A DNA stretch of 64,000 bases from Micromonospora_H sonneratiae (GCF_042679305.1 NZ_JBHTMP010000034.1:1-64000); one strand, 5' to 3'. Positions 16,998 to 26,826 are shown, counted from the stretch's first letter. Notes: a model not told the origin generated them from the letters alone. Program-made: numbers and translations.

Positions 16998-17960
16998 TCA
17001 CCGGTGGACCCAGCGGTGGTAGGCGTCCAGGTCGACGTTGCTGCCACAGACAATCGTGACAACGTGGCGGCCGGCGAAGCGGTCGGGGTCTTCCAGGATG
17101 GCCGCGATGCCGAGAGCCGCTGAGGGCTCGACGACCAACCCCGCGTGCTCCAGGAGCAACCGCATTCCGGTGACGATCGATGCCTCACGTACGAGGACTG
17201 CGTCGTCGACCACCTGGAGGAGATCGTCCAGGACGGCAGGAATGGGGTACCGGCCGGCCACACCGTCGGCGATGGTATCGGTCGAGTCGGTGGTGACGAC
17301 CCTGCGTTCGTGCCAGGACAGCGTCATGGCAGGCGCGCCGAGCGGCTGTACACAGATCACCTCGACCGTCGGTGCCAGGGCTTTGAGGACATGGCCGACG
17401 CCGGTGGCCATGGCGCCGCCACCAAGCGCGATCAGGACGGCGTCGCCGGCGGACACCGCGCCCACCAACTCCAGGCCGATGGTCGCGGCCCCCTCGCAGG
17501 TCTCAATGTCCAGGCTGTCCTCCACCAGCCGGACGCCGCGCTGATGCGCGATGTTCGCCGCCCGCTCGCGGGCCATGTCGAAGTCGCCGTCCACCAACTC
17601 CAGGTGCGCCCCGAAGGAACGGATCCGGTCGAGCTTGACCGTCGGCGCAAAGCGTGATGCCACAACCGTTACGTCCAGGCCCCGACGGCGACCCGACCAA
17701 CCCAGCGCCTGACCGAGGTTGCCGGCGCTGGCGCACACCACCGCCGCTTCGCCCTGGTCGGCAAGGTGGCCCGCGACCAGTTCGGTACCCCGGGCCTTGA
17801 AGCTGCGCACCGGGTTCGCCGTTTCCAGCTTGATGCTCATCGTGCAGCCGAGCTGGTGTCCCAGGGCGTCGCACCGGTACAGCGGCGTGGTCAGAAAGAC
17901 CGGGTCGATCATATTGCGGGCCGCGCGGATCCGATCGAGATCGAGACGGGTACGAACCAT
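16998..17960 (-). CDS. PLP-dependent threonine/serine dehydratase-like enzyme
   Basis: 320 residues of the fold-type II PLP family. The Schiff-base Lys lies in NPVRSFKARG, the phosphate/substrate loop in CASAGNLGQALG, and the PLP-phosphate glycine loop in ALGGGAMATGVG. C-terminal SNVDLDAYHRWVHR is typical. It lacks an ACT domain, so it resembles catabolic threonine/serine dehydratases or serine racemase; the exact substrate is unknown. It stands alone, divergent from the erythromycin-esterase-like gene. Confidence -1.
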   Translation of the reverse strand: MVRTRLDLDRIRAARNMIDPVFLTTPLYRCDALGHQLGCTMSIKLETANPVRSFKARGTELVAGHLADQGEAAVVCASAGNLGQALGWSGRRRGLDVTVVASRFAPTVKLDRIRSFGAHLELVDGDFDMARERAANIAHQRGVRLVEDSLDIETCEGAATIGLELVGAVSAGDAVLIALGGGAMATGVGHVLKALAPTVEVICVQPLGAPAMTLSWHERRVVTTDSTDTIADGVAGRYPIPAVLDDLLQVVDDAVLVREASIVTGMRLLLEHAGLVVEPSAALGIAAILEDPDRFAGRHVVTIVCGSNVDLDAYHRWVHR

Positions 17961-18135
17961 GGCCAGTGAACGTACCCGACAGCCGAGCCATGCGAAGTGT
18001 GCCCGGAAGGGTCCCGGCCGCCTCGTAGTTCCCGATCACCTATGTGGACCGGCCGTGCCCACGTGCCCGGCCACCCGGCCTGAGTCGCCCGCTGTCTTGA
18101 AGGTTTCAGCGCACCGTCCTGGTGTGACTGGGCAA

Positions 18136-18157
18136 AAGGTTCAACCGAAGGTTCAAC
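18136..18157. repeat. Direct repeat AAGGTTCAAC upstream of the esterase-like gene
   Basis: AAGGTTCAAC occurs at 18136-18145 and 18148-18157, a 12-base period, 16 bases before the start codon of the esterase-like gene. It may be a regulator site, as the spacing is about one helix turn. Confidence -1.
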
Positions 18158-18172
18158 GATAGCGTTGAGGAC

Positions 18173-19396
18173 ATGACTGCTGCGATCAAAGATGCTGCCC
18201 ATGTCGTCGACGCTGCCACCGTCATGCGGTTACTCCCGGCCCGGCCACGGCTGTTTGCCCTCGGTGAGCCCACCCATGGCGAGGACGTTCTGCTCGAGCT
18301 GCGAAACGATCTCTTCCGGCAACTCGTCGAGCAGGAGGGCTACCGGACGATCGCGATCGAGAGCGACTGCCTGATGGGCCTGGTCGTGGACGACTACGTC
18401 ACCTCGGGTACGGGCACCCTCGACGAGGTCATGCAGCGCGGCTTCAGCCACGGGTTCGGCGCGTCCCCGGCCAACCGTGAGCTGGTGCGCTGGATGCGCA
18501 CGTACAACGACGGCCGGCCAGCTGCCGACCAGCTGCGCTTCGCCGGCTTCGACGGCCCGCTGGAGACCGCCGCAGCCGCGAGTCCCCGGCAGGCCCTCAC
18601 CGCACTTTACGACTACCTCGCGGACCGGGTGGACGCCGATCTGCTTCCCTGCACCGCAGAATCGCTCGACCGGCTGCTCGGCACCGACGAGCAGTGGACC
18701 AATCCCGCCGCGATGATGGACCCGACCCGGTCCATGGGGCGGACGCCCGAGGCCGGACAGCTTCGGCTGCTTGCCGACGACCTGGTGAGCCTGGTTGACA
18801 CGCAGACGCCGTACCTGGTCGCAGTGTCCTCGCCAGACGACTGGGACCGGGCACACCTGTACGGGCGTACCGCCACCGGGCTGCTGCGATACCACTTCTG
18901 GATGGCCGATTCGTCACCGGGCCGCATCGCGCGGGTGCTGGGCGCGCGGGCGTCGATGATGGCCGCCAACCTGCTGGCCATCGCCGAGCGGGGCCCGGCG
19001 CTGGTGCACGCCAACAACGCGCATCTCCAGCGGAACGAGAGCACGATGCAGATGGGCGATCTGACGTCGCATTGGTGGAGCGCCGGGGCGATCGCCAGCG
19101 CCCAGCTCGGCGAGGGGTACGCCTTCATGGCCACCGCCCTCGGCACGATCCGCCACCGTGGTGTGGACACCCCACTTCCGGACACGATCGAGGGGCTCCT
19201 CTACGTACTACCGGAGGACCGGTACATCGTCGACCCCCGCCGACTGGCCGCCGCTCTCGGCGACACGACGCCCGCCCCCCGCGTCTCCCCCTGGTTCGGC
19301 TACTCCCCGCTGGACCCGGACCACCTGGCGAGCATCGACGGGATCGTGTTCGTCAGGGACGCTCCCGCCGGGCAAACGTGGTGGCCGGCGGCGTGA
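18173..19396 (+). CDS. Erythromycin esterase-like protein
   Basis: 407 residues matching the erythromycin esterase / succinoglycan-biosynthesis EreA-like fold. Conserved signatures are LFALGEPTHGEDVLLELRND, RTIAIESDCLMG, RELVRWMRTYN and ALVHANNAHLQRNE with the conserved His residues. Characterised members open the macrolide lactone ring, but most relatives have no proven substrate. No signal peptide is seen. Start ATG 18173 with GAGG just upstream. Confidence -1.
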   Translation: MTAAIKDAAHVVDAATVMRLLPARPRLFALGEPTHGEDVLLELRNDLFRQLVEQEGYRTIAIESDCLMGLVVDDYVTSGTGTLDEVMQRGFSHGFGASPANRELVRWMRTYNDGRPAADQLRFAGFDGPLETAAAASPRQALTALYDYLADRVDADLLPCTAESLDRLLGTDEQWTNPAAMMDPTRSMGRTPEAGQLRLLADDLVSLVDTQTPYLVAVSSPDDWDRAHLYGRTATGLLRYHFWMADSSPGRIARVLGARASMMAANLLAIAERGPALVHANNAHLQRNESTMQMGDLTSHWWSAGAIASAQLGEGYAFMATALGTIRHRGVDTPLPDTIEGLLYVLPEDRYIVDPRRLAAALGDTTPAPRVSPWFGYSPLDPDHLASIDGIVFVRDAPAGQTWWPAA

Positions 19397-19797
19397 TCAT
19401 CGACGGCTGATCAGCGGTCCGGATGGTGACCGGGCGTCGCCGACGCCCGGTCACGCGGTGGGGGTGGCGCCCGGTAGGTACGCGGCTGAGGGCTGGCGGC
19501 CGACCGTGTCGATGTGGGTTGCGCCCCAGCTGGGTCGCCGGTTCGACGTCCTCACTACGGACGGGCGACTGGACTGCCTCAGCCAACGTCCGCGCTCGCT
19601 CGGACTGCCGTGGCCCGATGGCACGGCGACGGGAGCGACCTGTCGGGAAATCCTTTTGTTGATCGTGGCGGGCCCATGACATGATGCTATTGCAACACTA
19701 GTCGCACTAAGCGCCGGCCCAGCACCGCCGACGATCATGGCCGGAACGTCCGCCGACATCGACTACATCGCCACCGAGCATGGTCTGGAGCAGCCAA
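19397..19797. other. Intergenic region without recognised gene
   Basis: This 401-base stretch between the esterase-like gene and vgb has no reading frame with protein-like composition that I recognise. The segment 19680-19720 is AT-richer and may hold the vgb promoter. Confidence -1.
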
Positions 19798-20703
19798 GTG
19801 ACACCCGTTTCCATTCACGAGTACGCGGTGACCGACGCCGCCGGCGGCCCGTACGCGATCACCACCGGCCCGGACGGTGCACTGTGGTTCACCATGGTCC
19901 ACAGCGGGCAGATCGGCCGACTGGTACCCGGCCAAAAGCCCACCAGGCAGCAACTCGATCCAGGGTGCGGGCCGACGATCATCACCGTCGGGCCGGACCG
20001 GGCGCTCTGGTTCACCGAGTACCGGGCGCACCGCATCGGGCGAATCTCGACCGACGGCTCCGTTGACGAGTTCCCGTTGCCCAGCCCGGAGTGCGGACCG
20101 TTCGGCATCGCCGCCGGCCCCGATGGCGCACTCTGGTTCACCGAGACCAACACCGACCGTATCGGACGGATCACCACCGACGGCCAGATCACCGAGTTCC
20201 CTCTCCCGGTCGCCGGGGCCTTTCCGTCCGCGATCACCCCCGGCCCCGACGGCGGGATGTGGTTCACCATGAACCAGGCCAACGCGATCGGGCGGATCGG
20301 CATGGACGGCGTGACGGTCGTCCACCCGCTGCCGACCGAGGCCGCCGCGCCGGTAGGCATCACCGCAGGCCGGGACGACGCCCTCTGGTTCGTCGAGATC
20401 GCCGCCGGTCAGGTCGGACGGATCAGTCCCGACGGCGCGATCATGGAGTTTCCGTTGCCCGACCGCGCCGGCCGACCACACGCCATCACCCCTGATCGTG
20501 ACGGCAACCTGTGGTTCACCGAGTGGGCCGGCAACCGCGTCGGCTCGATCACGACCGACGGTGTTGTCGAGACGTACGACCTACCGACATCACGCTGCGA
20601 ACCACACGGCATCACCCTCGGACCCGACAACGCCCTGTGGACAGCTCTGGAGAATGGCTCACTCGCCCGTATCCAGTCCGTCGCCACGACCCCTGCTCGG
20701 TAG
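19798..20703 (+). CDS. vgb: Virginiamycin B (streptogramin B) lyase
   Basis: 301 residues forming a seven-bladed propeller of repeats such as GPDGALWFTE and IGRITTDG. It linearises type B streptogramins by an elimination reaction at the ester bond. With the GTG at 19798 (GGAG seven bases upstream), the residues reported as catalytic in Staphylococcus Vgb fall at exactly the same numbers: His228 (RPHAIT), Glu268 and His270 (CEPHGIT). This supports both start and function. It is cytoplasmic and stands alone after a 400-base gap. It could be intrinsic self-protection or a relative with another substrate. Confidence -1.
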   Translation: MTPVSIHEYAVTDAAGGPYAITTGPDGALWFTMVHSGQIGRLVPGQKPTRQQLDPGCGPTIITVGPDRALWFTEYRAHRIGRISTDGSVDEFPLPSPECGPFGIAAGPDGALWFTETNTDRIGRITTDGQITEFPLPVAGAFPSAITPGPDGGMWFTMNQANAIGRIGMDGVTVVHPLPTEAAAPVGITAGRDDALWFVEIAAGQVGRISPDGAIMEFPLPDRAGRPHAITPDRDGNLWFTEWAGNRVGSITTDGVVETYDLPTSRCEPHGITLGPDNALWTALENGSLARIQSVATTPAR

Positions 20704-20757
20704 GTGTCGCGTTGACACGATCCGCTTGTTCAGCGTTCGGCACCGACTCCCGTCATG

Positions 20758-20985
20758 TCATTCGTGGGCGAGCACGCGTCGGACGGTGGGACGTCCCCGT
20801 CGCGCCGGCCGACTTCGGTGAAGCCGGCTCGTAGGAACAGGTTGAGGGTGCCCGGAAACAGGTCGGAGGTTGAGTGGTGGTGGTTCGCTGCCGCGATCGG
20901 GTACGCCTCCAGGTGTTGCGCCCCGGACGCGGCGGCATGGGCGGAGGCTCCGGGCTCTTCGACGAGCTGGACCGTAGTTAAATCC
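20758..20985 (-). pseudogene. C-terminal relic of a GNAT acetyltransferase
   Basis: The minus strand reads AHAAASGAQHLEAYPI, then DLFPGTLNLFLRAGFTEVGR, the last third of a common actinobacterial GNAT protein. A frameshift then moves to the frame ending GRPTVRRVLAHE, the expected C-terminus. No N-terminal acetyl-CoA-binding half is present. The remainder of the 20704-21191 gap shows no gene. Confidence -1.
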
Positions 20986-21191
20986 CTGGTCGGCCGATAG
21001 GCGTATCACCGATGATTGCGGCCATGGCCACGACACTATCGACACCTCATGTTCGAGATGCGACGCGCACCTCTTGATTCCGAGGCAGTGGCGCGGTCGT
21101 ACCGTCGAGCCGCCGACGGTGTCGCCGCGCGAGGTGCTGGGCGGGTGTGCGAAAGAGTTCACTGGTGTCACACCGGGATGGGGAAATCATC

Positions 21192-21854
21192 ATGGACGTC
21201 ACCGACAGTGTGCCTGCCCTCGGGGCGCTGGATGGTCCCCTGGGTGGCAACGCCGCCTCGCTCCGGGCTACGGCCCACGCCCTCGGGAAGGTCGAGTCCG
21301 CCGTGGCCGTGGTGCTCGTCGAGGGCATCAGTGACCAGATCGCACTGGAAACGGCCGCCATGGGCTACGGCCGGAATCTCGAGGCGGAGCGAGTCGTGAT
21401 CGTGCCGATCGGCGGAGCACACGCGATCGGCCGCTTCCTGACGAGGTTCGGCCCGCTGGGCACCCGGCCACGACTCGCCGGTCTGTGCGACCTGCGTGAG
21501 GAGGAGGTGTTCCGGCGCGGACTGGTCGCGACCCAGGTCGGCTCACCCCGTACGCGCACCGACATGGAGCACCTGGGGTTCTACGTCTGCGTCAAGGACC
21601 TGGAGGAGGAACTGATCCGCGCGGTGGGCACCGCCGGGGTCGAAGCACTCTTCGACTCGCAGGGCGACCTCCGATCGTTCCACTCGTTCCAGAAGCAGCC
21701 CGCCTGGCGCGGCCAGCAGCCCGAAGCGCAGATATACCGGTTCGTGCGCAGCAGTTCGCGCCGCAACCTGCTCTACGCACGCCTGTTCGTCGAGGCGGCA
21801 GTCGACCGCGGTACCTTGCCACGGCCGCTCGACGGGCTGCTCACCGCTGTTTGA
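21192..21854 (+). CDS. TOPRIM-domain protein (OLD/RecF-like nuclease family fragment type)
   Basis: 220 residues with a TOPRIM fold: catalytic Glu in AVVLVEGISDQIALETAA and the acidic motif in AGLCDLREEEVFRRG. Actinomycetes carry many such stand-alone proteins annotated as TOPRIM nucleotidyl transferase/hydrolase. No ATPase domain is attached. The ATG at 21192 follows GGGGAAATC. Function is uncertain. Confidence -1.
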   Translation: MDVTDSVPALGALDGPLGGNAASLRATAHALGKVESAVAVVLVEGISDQIALETAAMGYGRNLEAERVVIVPIGGAHAIGRFLTRFGPLGTRPRLAGLCDLREEEVFRRGLVATQVGSPRTRTDMEHLGFYVCVKDLEEELIRAVGTAGVEALFDSQGDLRSFHSFQKQPAWRGQQPEAQIYRFVRSSSRRNLLYARLFVEAAVDRGTLPRPLDGLLTAV

Positions 21855-21911
21855 CCCGGAGTGTGGTTCGACCGGAACCAGTGAGGTCAGGTCGAAACGC
21901 AACGTCCCGGG

Positions 21912-22490
21912 CTAACCCGCCACGCCGATGTGCGTTCGACGGAACTGCATGCGTTCGGCTTCGTCGATCAGGGCACGCGCGTGATCGGCATAGGTGATGT
22001 GCGCTCTCAGGTCACCCGGTGCGAGGTGGTACGCGCCGGTGGGCCTGCCCTCGAGGTCGAAGCTGCCCGACGGGCTGACCGCGACCCATTCGAGGTCGGA
22101 ACTGCGCAGAATGTCCAGGGCGGTCTGGTGGGCCAGTGAGAAGGGTCGGAACTCAGGCGGGAAACCAGTCGTGTCCATGAGAGGCACGCCGTTCGCGTCG
22201 GGCAGCAGCGACGCGAGGCTGACCCAGACGAGGCGATCTACCCTGGCCTCCCGCAACCCCGCGACCAGGCTCTCAGCTGCGGCGCGAAAGAACACGGCCG
22301 GTTCGTTGACGTCGCCCACGGCCGCGATCGCCACGTCGTGCCCCGCCGCCCCTGCGGCCACCGCCACCGGATCGGTCACGTCCGCCACGGCCCGTACCAG
22401 CGGCGTGACCTCGTGGCCACGTGCGCCTGCCTCCGCCACAGCGGCACTGCCCGCCCTGCCACCAGCTCCGAAAACAACGATCTTCAACAT
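21912..22490 (-). CDS. NAD(P)H-binding oxidoreductase-like protein (YwnB type)
   Basis: 192 residues with an N-terminal Rossmann motif IVVFGAGGRAGSAAVAEAGARGHEV and the atypical-SDR layout of YwnB/NmrA-like proteins (LVWVSLASLL, ITYADHARALIDE). No YxxxK motif. It diverges from an HxlR regulator 54 bases away, which probably controls it. Likely a redox-sensing or flavin/quinone reductase-like protein. Confidence -1.
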   Translation of the reverse strand: MLKIVVFGAGGRAGSAAVAEAGARGHEVTPLVRAVADVTDPVAVAAGAAGHDVAIAAVGDVNEPAVFFRAAAESLVAGLREARVDRLVWVSLASLLPDANGVPLMDTTGFPPEFRPFSLAHQTALDILRSSDLEWVAVSPSGSFDLEGRPTGAYHLAPGDLRAHITYADHARALIDEAERMQFRRTHIGVAG

Positions 22491-22544
22491 GGCAACGACC
22501 ATAGGCCGGGTCCTGGTTACCGATCGGGTATCTATCCTCGATGT

Positions 22545-22895
22545 ATGAGCCGCCTTGCTCCCGACATGTTCGATGAGCTCTGTCCCTCCTCGTTCCTACC
22601 CATCCGGATGGACCACAAGTGGGCGCCACTGGTCATGCGGTCGCTGGAGGAGGCACCCCGCCGATTCGGCGAACTTCGCATCGCGCTACCTCGGACGAGT
22701 CCCAAGGAACTCACCCGCGCCCTACGTACCCTTGAACGCGACGGCTTCGTGTCACGCTCCACAGCCGGTCGCACCGTCACGTACGAGCTGACACCGCTCG
22801 GCCGGAGCCTGCTGGCCCCCCTCAAGGTCGTCTATCAGTGGACCGCCGACCACTGGGACGAGATCCTCGACGCCCGTGACCCCGTCGAAGCTTGA
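22545..22895 (+). CDS. HxlR-family transcriptional regulator
   Basis: 116 residues with the HxlR winged helix: KWAPLVMRSLEEAPRRFGEL, SPKELTRALRTLERDGFVSR and TYELTPLGRSLLAPL. A Cys (ELCPSS) near the N-terminus could sense electrophiles, as in HypR/QorR-type proteins. Divergent from the NAD(P)H-binding gene, the usual arrangement for this family. Confidence -1.
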   Translation: MSRLAPDMFDELCPSSFLPIRMDHKWAPLVMRSLEEAPRRFGELRIALPRTSPKELTRALRTLERDGFVSRSTAGRTVTYELTPLGRSLLAPLKVVYQWTADHWDEILDARDPVEA

Positions 22896-22960
22896 ACGCA
22901 TGTCGGCTCGACCACCGCTTCTCCGGACCGGAATGCACCGTGGGCTGTGCGTCCACGTCG

Positions 22961-22991
22961 TCGGGTACGCCGCCGTCGGCGGCGTACCCGA
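22961..22991. terminator. Terminator hairpin between HxlR and amidase genes
   Basis: Perfect inverted repeat with 14-bp arms and loop GTC between two convergent genes. No T-run. Confidence -1.
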
Positions 22992-23030
22992 TCCGAACGG
23001 CGGTGACGGGACCGCCGAGTGGAACCGCCC

Positions 23031-24488
23031 CTACCCGGCGATCCCCGGGTGCCGGCCGGCCCACGGGCGGGCCTGCTCCAGCACGCTACCCAGCCGGATC
23101 AGCAGGTCCTCCCGGCCGTATGCGGCGACGAACTGTACACCGACCGGCAGCCCGTCGGCCGACCAATGCATCGGCAGCGACATCGCCGGCTGCCCGGTCG
23201 CGTTGAACGGCGAGGTGAAGCTGACGTACTCGCCCGACTTCAGGAAGCCGGCCAGCGGCTGCCCGGGTACCGGTCGCAGCTCGCCGAGTTGCGCCGGCAG
23301 CTTCGGTAGCGTCGGCGTGACCAGGAGGTCGTAGCCCGGGTCGCGCCCGCCGTCGACACCGGCGTCGTCGTGGTTCCACCAGGCAGCAACCCGCCGGCAC
23401 CACCGGTGCAGCGCGCTCAGCCCTTCGAGGTACGCGACAGCGGGTACGTCCTTGCCGTACATGCCGAGCGCCCAGTTGTCCTGGTCCAGATCGTCGGGGG
23501 TGAGTTCCCGGCCGATCACCTTGCCCCAGTGCACGATGTCCAGGTACTGGAACACCGGCATCAGCACCTGCGCCTCGGCCGGTGGCTCGTCCAGCGCGGC
23601 CGGGCGGGCCTCCTCCACGATGTGCCCGAGTTCCTCCAGCAGGGCGGCCGTCGACCGGACCGCCACCACCACCTCGGGGTCGAGCGCGACGTTCGGATGG
23701 TCGACCTGGATGCCGACCCGCAGCCGGCCAACCGGTGCACCGACCTCCTGCACGTACGGGCGCTTCGGCGTCGGCGCCGTGTACGGATCACCGGGTGCCA
23801 TCCCGCCGACGACGTCGAGAATTCCCGCGATATCCCGTATTGATCGGGTGATGGCGGACTCGTGCGTCATGCCGGCCCACGCCTCACCCAGTTCCGGGCC
23901 GAGCGAGACCCGGGCCCGGGTCGGCTTCAGGCCGACGAGACCGTTCGCGCTCGAGGGAATCCGTACCGATCCGCCACCGTCGTTGGCATGCGCCGCCGGC
24001 ACCATGCCGGTCGCGACCGCGACCGCGGAGCCGCCGCTGGAACCACCGGACGAACGGCCGAGATCCCACGGGTTGCGCGTGGGGCCGTACGAGTCGGGCT
24101 CCGTCGTCGTCCACGCACCGATCTCGGGGGTGTTCGTCCGGCCGACGAGCACGAACCCCGCCGCCCGCAGCTTCGACACCATCCAGGTATCGGCCGACGC
24201 CCGCCAGTCCAGCTCCTTCAGGAAGCGGGTGCCGTAGTGGTAGGGGTCGCCCTCGCTCTGCTGGAACAGGTCCTTGACGGCGAAGGGCACCCCGCCGAAC
24301 GGTCCGGTCGGCGCTCGATCGGCGACCGCCCGCGCCTTCTCGAAGCTGGTGTGGATGAACGCGTTGACCTCGGGATTCAGCTTCTCGATCCGGCTGATCG
24401 AATGCTCGACGAGTTCGCGGGCGCTGACCTCGCCCGAACGGACCAGCTCGGCCTGCCCGGTCGCGTCGAGCCAGGTGATGTCTTCCAT
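23031..24488 (-). CDS. Amidase-signature family hydrolase
   Basis: 485 residues. The Ser-cisSer-Lys triad is visible: Lys72 in GVPFAVKDLF and the serine-rich signature RSSGGSSGGSAVAVATGMV. The family hydrolyses amides (for example aryl or fatty amides, or nylon-like oligomers); the substrate is unknown. The start is ATG 24488. It diverges from a MalT-like LuxR regulator, which may control it. Confidence -1.
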   Translation of the reverse strand: MEDITWLDATGQAELVRSGEVSARELVEHSISRIEKLNPEVNAFIHTSFEKARAVADRAPTGPFGGVPFAVKDLFQQSEGDPYHYGTRFLKELDWRASADTWMVSKLRAAGFVLVGRTNTPEIGAWTTTEPDSYGPTRNPWDLGRSSGGSSGGSAVAVATGMVPAAHANDGGGSVRIPSSANGLVGLKPTRARVSLGPELGEAWAGMTHESAITRSIRDIAGILDVVGGMAPGDPYTAPTPKRPYVQEVGAPVGRLRVGIQVDHPNVALDPEVVVAVRSTAALLEELGHIVEEARPAALDEPPAEAQVLMPVFQYLDIVHWGKVIGRELTPDDLDQDNWALGMYGKDVPAVAYLEGLSALHRWCRRVAAWWNHDDAGVDGGRDPGYDLLVTPTLPKLPAQLGELRPVPGQPLAGFLKSGEYVSFTSPFNATGQPAMSLPMHWSADGLPVGVQFVAAYGREDLLIRLGSVLEQARPWAGRHPGIAG

Positions 24489-24615
24489 GGCGTCCTCTCA
24501 TAGGGCCGGCACTGTCGGGCCGACCGACGGTCGACCGGCGAGTGCCGCTGTTCGCCTGTTACGTCCCACAGCCTCACCGCCACCGGTCGGCCCGACAACG
24601 GACAGCCGCCGGATC

Positions 24616-24627
24616 GGCAGTACTGCC
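24616..24627. promoter_or_regulatory. Palindrome GGCAGTACTGCC
   Basis: A perfect 12-bp palindrome in the amidase/LuxR divergent intergenic region, 6 bases before the first possible start of the LuxR gene. Candidate operator. Confidence -1.
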
Positions 24628-24633
24628 TAGGCA

Positions 24634-26826
24634 ATGCCGACTGGGTCGTACGGGTCATCGGCCGCCCTCGTACGCTGGCCGTCGATGACCCGTACGACGC
24701 GTGCACGGCCGGTGCTCGAACGGCGGCTGGAGACCGCCGCCTGGCAGCACCGGTTGACCGTCGTGCACGCCCCCGCCGGCTGGGGCAAATCACTGGGCCT
24801 GGCCGCCTGGATCGCCTCGTCGGCGCGGGGGAACCGGATCGCCCGGGCCGAACTGGATCCGGACTGTTCCGAGCCGGTCGTCTTCTGGACCCGGGTGGCC
24901 GAGGCGCTGGCCGGCACCGACGACCGGTTCGCCGGCCTGGACACGCCTCCAGCCGGGGTGGACGACCGTCGTACCTGGATAGCGGAGCTGGTCGCCACCG
25001 GACTGTCCGCGCCCGCCGACCTCGTCCTGGCCCTCGACAACGTCGAACGGATCGACACCCCGGCCGTCGGCGACGAGCTCGCACTGCTCGTGCTTGGCCG
25101 CTCCCGGATCCGGCTCCTGCTGGCCGGCCGTACCCGGCCGCCGCTCGCCCTCGCCCGGCTGCGGGCCTCGGGGGCGCTGGCCGAGATCGACGCCGGCGAT
25201 CTCGCCTTCTCCGCCGACGAGGCGCGGTCACTGCTCGACAGTCCTGCCACCCCGGAGTTCGAGGAGGCGATCCGGCGGGCCGAGGGCTGGCCCGTCGCGC
25301 TGCGGTTCGCCGCCGGGCAGCCGCACGAGCGGCTCCGCGGCGACCATCACCACCTGTACGACTACGTCGTCGAGGAGGTGCTCGCCCCGCTGCCGGCCAA
25401 CCTGCGTCGCTTCCTGCTCGGCACCGCCGGGCTCGACTGGCTGGGCGGCCCGCTCTGCGACGCGGTCACCGGCGGCGACGATGGCAGCGGCATGCTGGCC
25501 CGGCTCGACCGGGCGGGAGTCTTCGTCGTACCGCTCGACCGCCGCCGCCTGTGGTTCCGCTACCACCCGCTGTTCCGGGAAGCACTGCACCGGGCCGCAG
25601 CGGCCGAAGGCGTCGACACCGAGGCAGCCCACCGCCGCGCCGCCCGCTGGTTCGTCGACCACGGGATGCCGGACCGCGCGATCGCGCACCTGCTGGCCGC
25701 CGGTGACGAGGCCGAGGCGGGCGAACTGATCGCGTCCACGTACTGGCGGATGCTCGATGTCGGCCGCACCGCCACCGTCCTCGCCTGGATCGACCGGCTT
25801 GCTCCGGAGCACCTGCACGCCGACGCGCGGCTGCTACTCGCGCACGCGTCGGCGAGCCTGTTCGCCGGCCGTACCGGGGACGTACACCTCGCCCTGGCGC
25901 TGGCCGAGACGGCACCGGCCCGGCAGGGGCCCCTGGCCGATGGCCTGCCGTCGGTCGACGCCGGTATCGCGCTCGGCCGGGCCTCCCTCAGTGCGTTGCG
26001 CGGCAACGTCGGCGAGGCGGTGCGCTGGGCACGGCGGGCCCGCGCGATGCACGGGCCGGAGCATTTCACGCAACGGGCGAACTGCGACATCATCCTGGCC
26101 GGCTCGGCGTACTACGCCGGTCCCGGCGACGACGTCGAGTTCCGGCTGACGGAGATCGTGGAGTCGGCCACCCCGATGCGCAACACCGCGGCCGAGGTCG
26201 CCGGCCGCGCAACCCTCGCCCGGGTCCGCGCGGAGCGCGGGGACCTGCCGGCCGCCTGGGAACAGCTGGCCCGAGCCGAGGCCCTGATCGGTTCCCGGTA
26301 CGCCGCCCTGCCGTTCGCGGACCGTGTGTTCGCCCTCTGCCACGCGGCGGTCGCCCAGCACTCGGGTGCTGTCGACACCGCGGTCGCCGGCTTCACGAAC
26401 GCCCACGATCTGGCGATCGCCGCGACCGACCGGATCACCGCCTTGGACGCCACCCTGGGCCTGGCGGAGTTGGAACTCGACGCGGGGCGGGTGGAGACCG
26501 CCCGGCGCTGGTCGGATGAGGCAGCGCGGCTGCTGGCCGAGTGCGAGGACCCCGGGCAGCGACTGCGCAGCCGGCAGGCAGCGGTGCGAGCCCGGCTCGC
26601 CGACCGGGTCGCTGCCGATCCGACCGCTGGCGGTCTGGTCACCGCCCGCCAGGGGGCGATCCTCCAGGCGGTCGCGCGCGGTCTGTCCGATGCCGCGATC
26701 GCTGCGGAACTCGGGGTGAGCGTCCGAACGGTGCACGCACACCTGCGGGCGGTCAACGCCCGGCTGCGGGTCCACTGCCGCGCCGACGCGGTCCGCGTCT
26801 ACCGGGCGCGCGGCGGCCCCGCTTGA
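24634..26826 (+). CDS. MalT/LAL-type ATP-binding LuxR regulator
   Basis: 730 residues. A P-loop NTPase region begins with VVHAPAGWGKSLGLAAW and has LVLALDNVERID as Walker B. A long helical repeat region (~380-650) and a C-terminal LuxR HTH (TARQGAILQAVARGLSDAAI, SVRTVHAHLRAVNARLRV) follow. These regulators need ATP and an inducer to activate nearby genes; the divergent amidase is the obvious target. The first ATG (24634) is given; ATG 24685 is about equally likely because conserved sequence begins after it and neither has a strong ribosome site. A 7-bp hairpin overlaps the stop codon. Confidence -1.
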   Translation: MPTGSYGSSAALVRWPSMTRTTRARPVLERRLETAAWQHRLTVVHAPAGWGKSLGLAAWIASSARGNRIARAELDPDCSEPVVFWTRVAEALAGTDDRFAGLDTPPAGVDDRRTWIAELVATGLSAPADLVLALDNVERIDTPAVGDELALLVLGRSRIRLLLAGRTRPPLALARLRASGALAEIDAGDLAFSADEARSLLDSPATPEFEEAIRRAEGWPVALRFAAGQPHERLRGDHHHLYDYVVEEVLAPLPANLRRFLLGTAGLDWLGGPLCDAVTGGDDGSGMLARLDRAGVFVVPLDRRRLWFRYHPLFREALHRAAAAEGVDTEAAHRRAARWFVDHGMPDRAIAHLLAAGDEAEAGELIASTYWRMLDVGRTATVLAWIDRLAPEHLHADARLLLAHASASLFAGRTGDVHLALALAETAPARQGPLADGLPSVDAGIALGRASLSALRGNVGEAVRWARRARAMHGPEHFTQRANCDIILAGSAYYAGPGDDVEFRLTEIVESATPMRNTAAEVAGRATLARVRAERGDLPAAWEQLARAEALIGSRYAALPFADRVFALCHAAVAQHSGAVDTAVAGFTNAHDLAIAATDRITALDATLGLAELELDAGRVETARRWSDEAARLLAECEDPGQRLRSRQAAVRARLADRVAADPTAGGLVTARQGAILQAVARGLSDAAIAAELGVSVRTVHAHLRAVNARLRVHCRADAVRVYRARGGPA

